This document shows positions 60,841 through 64,000 of a stretch of 64,000 nt of DNA, one piece after another (the first letter of the stretch is position 1; each line of letters begins with the position of its first letter). A program made the position numbers and the translations under genes. Origin of the DNA: Roseimicrobium gellanilyticum. Its GTDB lineage: Bacteria; Verrucomicrobiota; Verrucomicrobiia; Verrucomicrobiales; Verrucomicrobiaceae. The notes under the pieces are model-generated. The model saw only the letters and a program-made list of their open reading frames with translations, searched no databases and was not told where the DNA came from. The stretch lies in contig NZ_QNRR01000001.1 of assembly GCF_003315205.1 (NCBI RefSeq), forward strand, positions 744,001 through 808,000, read 5' to 3'.

Positions 60841-62625
60841 ATGTCTGTATGGGTTTGGATGCCACACAATCTTGACCTCATCTTCACCCTGACGGGAGGC
60901 CTGACTGCCGCACTGGCGCTGGGATTCATCACCCACAAACTTAAACTGTCTCCTATCGTCGGCTATCTGCTGGCGGGCATCTTGGTGGGACCGTTCACGC
61001 CGGGGTTTGTTGCGGACTCACACATCGCCACGCAGTTCGCGGAGCTCGGAGTGATCCTGCTGATGTTCGGCGTGGGACTTCACTTTCATCTCAAGGACCT
61101 GCTTGCCGTCAGAAAAGTGGCCGTGCCGGGTGCCATCGCCCAGATTGCCGCGGCCACAGTGCTGGGGGCTGTGGTGACAAAGCTGTTCGATTGGTCGTGG
61201 GAGGCGGGCATTGTCTTTGGCATGGCCATTTCCGTTGCCAGTACTGTGGTGCTCACGCGCGTGCTGGCGGACAATCGGGACCTCCATACGCCCAGCGGCC
61301 ACATCGCCATCGGCTGGCTCATTGTGGAGGATCTTTTCACCATCCTCGTGCTCGTGCTGCTGCCTGCGGTCTTTGACAAGCGTGAAGTCGCAGCCGGCGA
61401 AACGCCACCCAGCTTGTGGGTCACCATCGTAATCTCCGTGCTGAAGCTGGGCGCACTCGTGTTGTTCACGCTGGTGGTTGGCCAGAAGGTCATTCCGAAA
61501 GTCCTGGGCTATATCGCCAAGACAGGTTCGCGTGAGCTGTTTACCCTCAGCGTTCTTGTGCTGGCCCTGGGCATCGCCGTCGGCTCTGCGAAGTTCTTCG
61601 GTGCTTCCATGGCCCTGGGCGCTTTCCTTGCGGGCATGGTGGTGGGGCAGTCGGACTTCAGTGCGCGCGCCGCCTCGGATGCCTTGCCGATGCGCGATGC
61701 GTTTGCCGTACTTTTCTTTGTCTCCGTGGGCATGTTGTTTGATCCCGGCGCGGTAAGGGAAGGGTGGCCCCTGATGCTGGCGACGCTTGGCATCGTGATC
61801 ATCGGGAAGCCTCTCGCCGCACTCATCGTGGTCCTGGTCTTCAAGCGGCCGTTCGCCTCTGCCTTGTCCATTGCGGTGGTGCTCGCCCAGATCGGCGAGT
61901 TCTCATTCATCCTCGCGGCCCTCGCCATCAGCTTGAAGATCATGCCTGCCGAGGCGACCAATGCGCTGGTGGTTACCTCGGTAATTTCCATCACGCTCAA
62001 TCCTCTCCTCTACAAGGGGGTGAAACCTTTCACGCGCTGGCTGGAGCGCAAAGGGTGGGTCAAGCCGCCCCGTCCTGCCGTTGTGCAGGACAAAATCGTG
62101 GTCGATGAGGCGGCGCATCCCGTGGTGGTGGTGGGGTATGGCCCTGTGGGACGAACCGTTTCGCGTATCTTGGAGGACAACGGGATCCAGGTGATCATCA
62201 TCGAAATGAACATCGACACCGTGCAGCATCTGCGAGCTCAGGGACGCGCTGCCGTGTACGGCGATGCCACCCAGAGGGAGATTCTCCATCATGCCGGTAT
62301 TGAGAAGGCGGAGGGCCTCATCATCGCCGCCTCTGGCGTGCCGGCGAGCGAGATTGTCGAGGCGGCCCGTGACCTGAATCCCAAGGTCCGGGTGCTGGCG
62401 CGCACCTCCTACCTGAAGCAGGCGGAGAGCCTCCGGGCCTGTGGCGCCACGGAGGTCTTCGCCAGTGAAGGAGAGGTGGCCCTGGCCATGACGGACTACC
62501 TCATGCGGTACATGGGGGCCACGGATGAACTGATTGGCCGCGAACGTGATCGCGTGCGCAAGGAGCTCTTCCTCCTGCCGCAGAACGGAAATGGCCATGG
62601 GTCCGAGGCAAAGAGTGCCGGCTAG
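60841..62625 (+). CDS. CPA2 cation:proton antiporter with TrkA-N domain (YbaL-like)
   Basis: The protein has 594 residues from ATG 60841, with GGGAG eight bases before it. The membrane half has about 12 spans (THKLKLSPIVGYLLAGILVGPFTPGF, GVGLHFHLKDL, SVASTVVLTRVLADNR, GWLIVEDLFTILVLVLLP). A C-terminal RCK/TrkA-N Rossmann domain follows (VVVVGYGPVGRTVSRILEDNGIQVIIIEMN). Closest recalled relative is YbaL. It probably exchanges K+ or Na+ for H+ under nucleotide control. The longer TTG start at 60826 is less supported. Confidence 0.9.
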   Translation: MSVWVWMPHNLDLIFTLTGGLTAALALGFITHKLKLSPIVGYLLAGILVGPFTPGFVADSHIATQFAELGVILLMFGVGLHFHLKDLLAVRKVAVPGAIAQIAAATVLGAVVTKLFDWSWEAGIVFGMAISVASTVVLTRVLADNRDLHTPSGHIAIGWLIVEDLFTILVLVLLPAVFDKREVAAGETPPSLWVTIVISVLKLGALVLFTLVVGQKVIPKVLGYIAKTGSRELFTLSVLVLALGIAVGSAKFFGASMALGAFLAGMVVGQSDFSARAASDALPMRDAFAVLFFVSVGMLFDPGAVREGWPLMLATLGIVIIGKPLAALIVVLVFKRPFASALSIAVVLAQIGEFSFILAALAISLKIMPAEATNALVVTSVISITLNPLLYKGVKPFTRWLERKGWVKPPRPAVVQDKIVVDEAAHPVVVVGYGPVGRTVSRILEDNGIQVIIIEMNIDTVQHLRAQGRAAVYGDATQREILHHAGIEKAEGLIIAASGVPASEIVEAARDLNPKVRVLARTSYLKQAESLRACGATEVFASEGEVALAMTDYLMRYMGATDELIGRERDRVRKELFLLPQNGNGHGSEAKSAG

Positions 62626-62645
62626 GCTGCGTAGATCCCGCCGCC

Positions 62646-62822
62646 ATGCCCACCGTCACCTGTCCTACCTGCTTCGAGGAGTTTGAGGTCCCGGCACCGT
62701 ACATCACGGAAGTGCCGTGTACGGTGGATTACGACTGTGAAGTGTGCTGCCGACCCATGAGTATTGACTTCTGGGAGGAGGACGGCGAGGTCGTGGCGCA
62801 GGCCAGCGGACTGGCGGAGTAA
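62646..62822 (+). CDS. CPXCG cysteine-rich small protein
   Basis: The 58-aa protein (MPTVTCPTCFEEFEVPAPY) has two Cys pairs, CPTC and CEVCC, and an acidic tail. This matches the CPXCG motif family, a zinc-ribbon-like protein of unknown role. It is only 20 bases after the antiporter stop, so it is probably co-transcribed. Too short for the usual ORF lists. Confidence 0.8.
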   Translation: MPTVTCPTCFEEFEVPAPYITEVPCTVDYDCEVCCRPMSIDFWEEDGEVVAQASGLAE

Positions 62823-62928
62823 TCCAAAACCGGCTGTAAGGCTCAGATATTCCATCTCGTAGGAGCCATCCATACGGGTAGGCGTGCTTGCCACGCCTTG
62901 CCCTCCTCTACTAGCATGCGCCCGCGTC

Positions 62929-63786
62929 ATGACCCGGTTTCTTCGCAGCTATTTCCACACCGAGAGGGATGCCCTTCGCGGGGCTCTGTACCACACGGTG
63001 CGTGCGGGGCATTTGGTGGCAGACAAGGCCCACCACGTCGATCGCGAAACTCTCGCCGGGCACGAACTGGTCTACTGCCTCCGGGGGGGCGGCTCTGTGC
63101 GGGTGGGGGGCAGGACCCACCGGGTGAAGAGCCGGGGGCTGTACTGGATTTCCTGCTGGCACCCGCATTCCTACCGCTCGGACGCGGCTGACCCCTGGGA
63201 GCTCTACTGGGTGCGCATCGACGGACCCGGGCTCGATGCCCTGGCGAAAATCCTTCGCATCACGGATCTGCCAGTGTTTCCCACACTGGATGACGCCTCG
63301 GTGAAGTCCTGCTTCAACGAGATCTTCGACATCTTCGATGCTCCGTCTCCGGCCAGCCCCGCGCGCATGCATGCGAGCCTCGCCCGCCTCCTCGCGATGC
63401 TCTACGAGAGCCGCTTCCGCGATGTGGCGGACATGGATACCCTGACCTCCGTGCCCAGTGCATTGGAGCGTCCTCTGGTGCGCATGCGCCAGCACTACGC
63501 GGATCCCCTGCGTCTGGCGGATCTCTCTGCTCTCGCGGGCATGAGCGTGAGCCACTTCATCCGTACCTTCAAGCGGAGCATGGGCACCAGTCCCATCGAC
63601 TGGCTGCGCCGCGAACGCATCAGCCAGGCGAAGCGCCGCCTGATCGATACGGACGAGCCCGTGAAGGAAATCGCCCGCCAGTGCGGCTACCGTGACCCGT
63701 ACTTTTTCAGCAAGGATTTCAAGAAACTCACCGGCTTGCCACCCTCGAGCTACCGCGAGCGTGAGCGTGGTGCGCGACCCATCTGA
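62929..63786 (+). CDS. AraC-family transcriptional regulator
   Basis: The protein has 285 residues from ATG 62929 (MTRFLRSYFHTERDALRGAL); the longer frame adds 15 residues. An N-terminal cupin-like effector domain (ETLAGHELVYCLRGGGSVRVGGRTHRVKSRGLYWISCWHPHSYR) precedes a C-terminal double helix-turn-helix (LRLADLSALAGMSVSHFIRTFKRSMGTSPIDWLRRERISQAKRRL...IARQCGYRDPYFFSKDFKKLTGLPPSSYR). It probably senses a sugar; the regulated gene is not clear. Confidence 0.9.
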   Translation: MTRFLRSYFHTERDALRGALYHTVRAGHLVADKAHHVDRETLAGHELVYCLRGGGSVRVGGRTHRVKSRGLYWISCWHPHSYRSDAADPWELYWVRIDGPGLDALAKILRITDLPVFPTLDDASVKSCFNEIFDIFDAPSPASPARMHASLARLLAMLYESRFRDVADMDTLTSVPSALERPLVRMRQHYADPLRLADLSALAGMSVSHFIRTFKRSMGTSPIDWLRRERISQAKRRLIDTDEPVKEIARQCGYRDPYFFSKDFKKLTGLPPSSYRERERGARPI

Positions 63787-63804
63787 GGTGTGTGGAAAAA
63801 TGAG

Positions 63805-63830
63805 GTGACGTTTTGCCTCCAAAACGTCAC
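63805..63830. promoter_or_regulatory. perfect 10-bp inverted repeat before sigma-like gene
   Basis: GTGACGTTTT (63805-63814) and AAAACGTCAC (63821-63830) form a perfect palindrome with a 6-base spacer, 36 bases before the ATG at 63867. It has no T-tract, so an operator is more likely than a terminator, though a terminator for the AraC gene cannot be ruled out. Confidence 0.45.
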
Positions 63831-63866
63831 GCATCTGTGGCACGCTGCTGTTGCCCTGCTCATACC

Positions 63867-64000
63867 ATGACCACTGACTCCCCAGGCATCCAGTCGGGCG
63901 CTGTCTTCCACACCACGCGCTGGACGCGGGTCTGCCTGGCCAAGGTGGACTCGGAAGATGGGCGGCGGGCGCTTGCGGAACTATGCGACGCGTACTATGA
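63867..64000 (+). CDS. ECF-like RNA polymerase sigma factor, N-terminal fragment
   Basis: An ATG at 63867 opens a frame that continues to the window end: MTTDSPGIQSGAVFHTTRWT, then RVCLAKVDSEDGRRALAELCDAYY. The F.TTRWTRV...........AL..LC..Y pattern is that of the ECF-like sigma-70 proteins common in Planctomycetes and Verrucomicrobia. Only about 44 residues are inside the window, so region 2 and 4 cannot be examined. Such genes often precede large Ser/Thr kinases. Confidence 0.65.
   Translation, partial: MTTDSPGIQSGAVFHTTRWTRVCLAKVDSEDGRRALAELCDAYY

Noticed and set aside
1-64000. CRISPR array, prophage or classical integrative element
   Set aside because: No regularly spaced direct repeats with unique spacers, no phage structural genes and no integrase were seen; the repeats found are inverted and solitary.

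Overview
The window reads as chromosomal DNA of a GC-rich Verrucomicrobiota bacterium, probably Verrucomicrobiaceae (Roseimicrobium, Verrucomicrobium or Prosthecobacter type). The assignment is inferred from gene content: secreted sulfatases, DUF1501 and DUF1553 cytochrome proteins, PQQ-type sugar dehydrogenase with a fused cytochrome c, membrane serine/threonine kinases carrying beta-propellers, menaquinone methyltransferase and a lipid A pathway. Intergenic palindromes are unusually abundant.

Layout. 0-1.1 kb: tail of a gene, tRNA-Leu(CAG), ubiE/menG. 1.2-7.3 kb: VOC protein, small membrane protein, then a GldA/GldF/GldG/DUF4340-type ABC export cluster on the minus strand. 7.4-13.3 kb: a threonine dehydratase-like enzyme, then the lipid A genes lpxI, a Gfo/Idh/MocA oxidoreductase and lpxB, plus a degenerate M28 peptidase; a REP/RAYT transposable element sits between lpxI and the rest. 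13.4-20 kb: TatD hydrolase of the EboB type, MoeZ-like E1/rhodanese, and a 663-aa kinase-like protein with a proline-rich tail next to a lipoprotein. 20.3-23 kb: Ser/Thr kinase with a WAVG-type propeller. 24-25.4 kb: SGNH hydrolase.

25.6-31.9 kb is a near-complete Nit1C (nitrogen starvation/nitrilase) cluster of seven genes, all on the plus strand, with a transposase-less REP doublet between the acetyltransferase and the AIR-synthase-like gene. 32-34 kb: LacI regulator, and an orphan antitoxin whose last codons lie in a 256-bp multi-hairpin repeat. 34.2-39 kb: PQQ-type dehydrogenase and two coupled sulfatases. 39-42.9 kb: small proteins (DUF5329, cNMP-binding, kinase-like, POTRA-like, DUF971). 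43-45 kb: a 4xPAS-AraC regulator. 46-48.8 kb: purH, pdxJ, acpS. 48.9-52.5 kb: a second kinase with WD40 and RCC1-like propellers. 52.6-54.5 kb: mgtE and a peroxiredoxin separated by two palindromic repeat elements. 54.8-59.6 kb: DUF1501, an unlisted 36-aa membrane peptide and a DUF1553 cytochrome protein. 59.7-64 kb: a nested hairpin, an L,D-transpeptidase-like protein, a CPA2 antiporter, a CPXCG protein, an AraC regulator and the start of a sigma-factor-like gene.

The most notable items are the REP/RAYT system (transposase with one nonsense codon, intact long inverted ends, and a mobilised doublet 19 kb away), the Nit1C cluster in which the doublet separates two modules fused in mycobacteria, the kinase-like effector candidate at 16.5-18.5 kb, and at least five distinct families of long inverted repeats, several of which begin or end exactly at stop codons.
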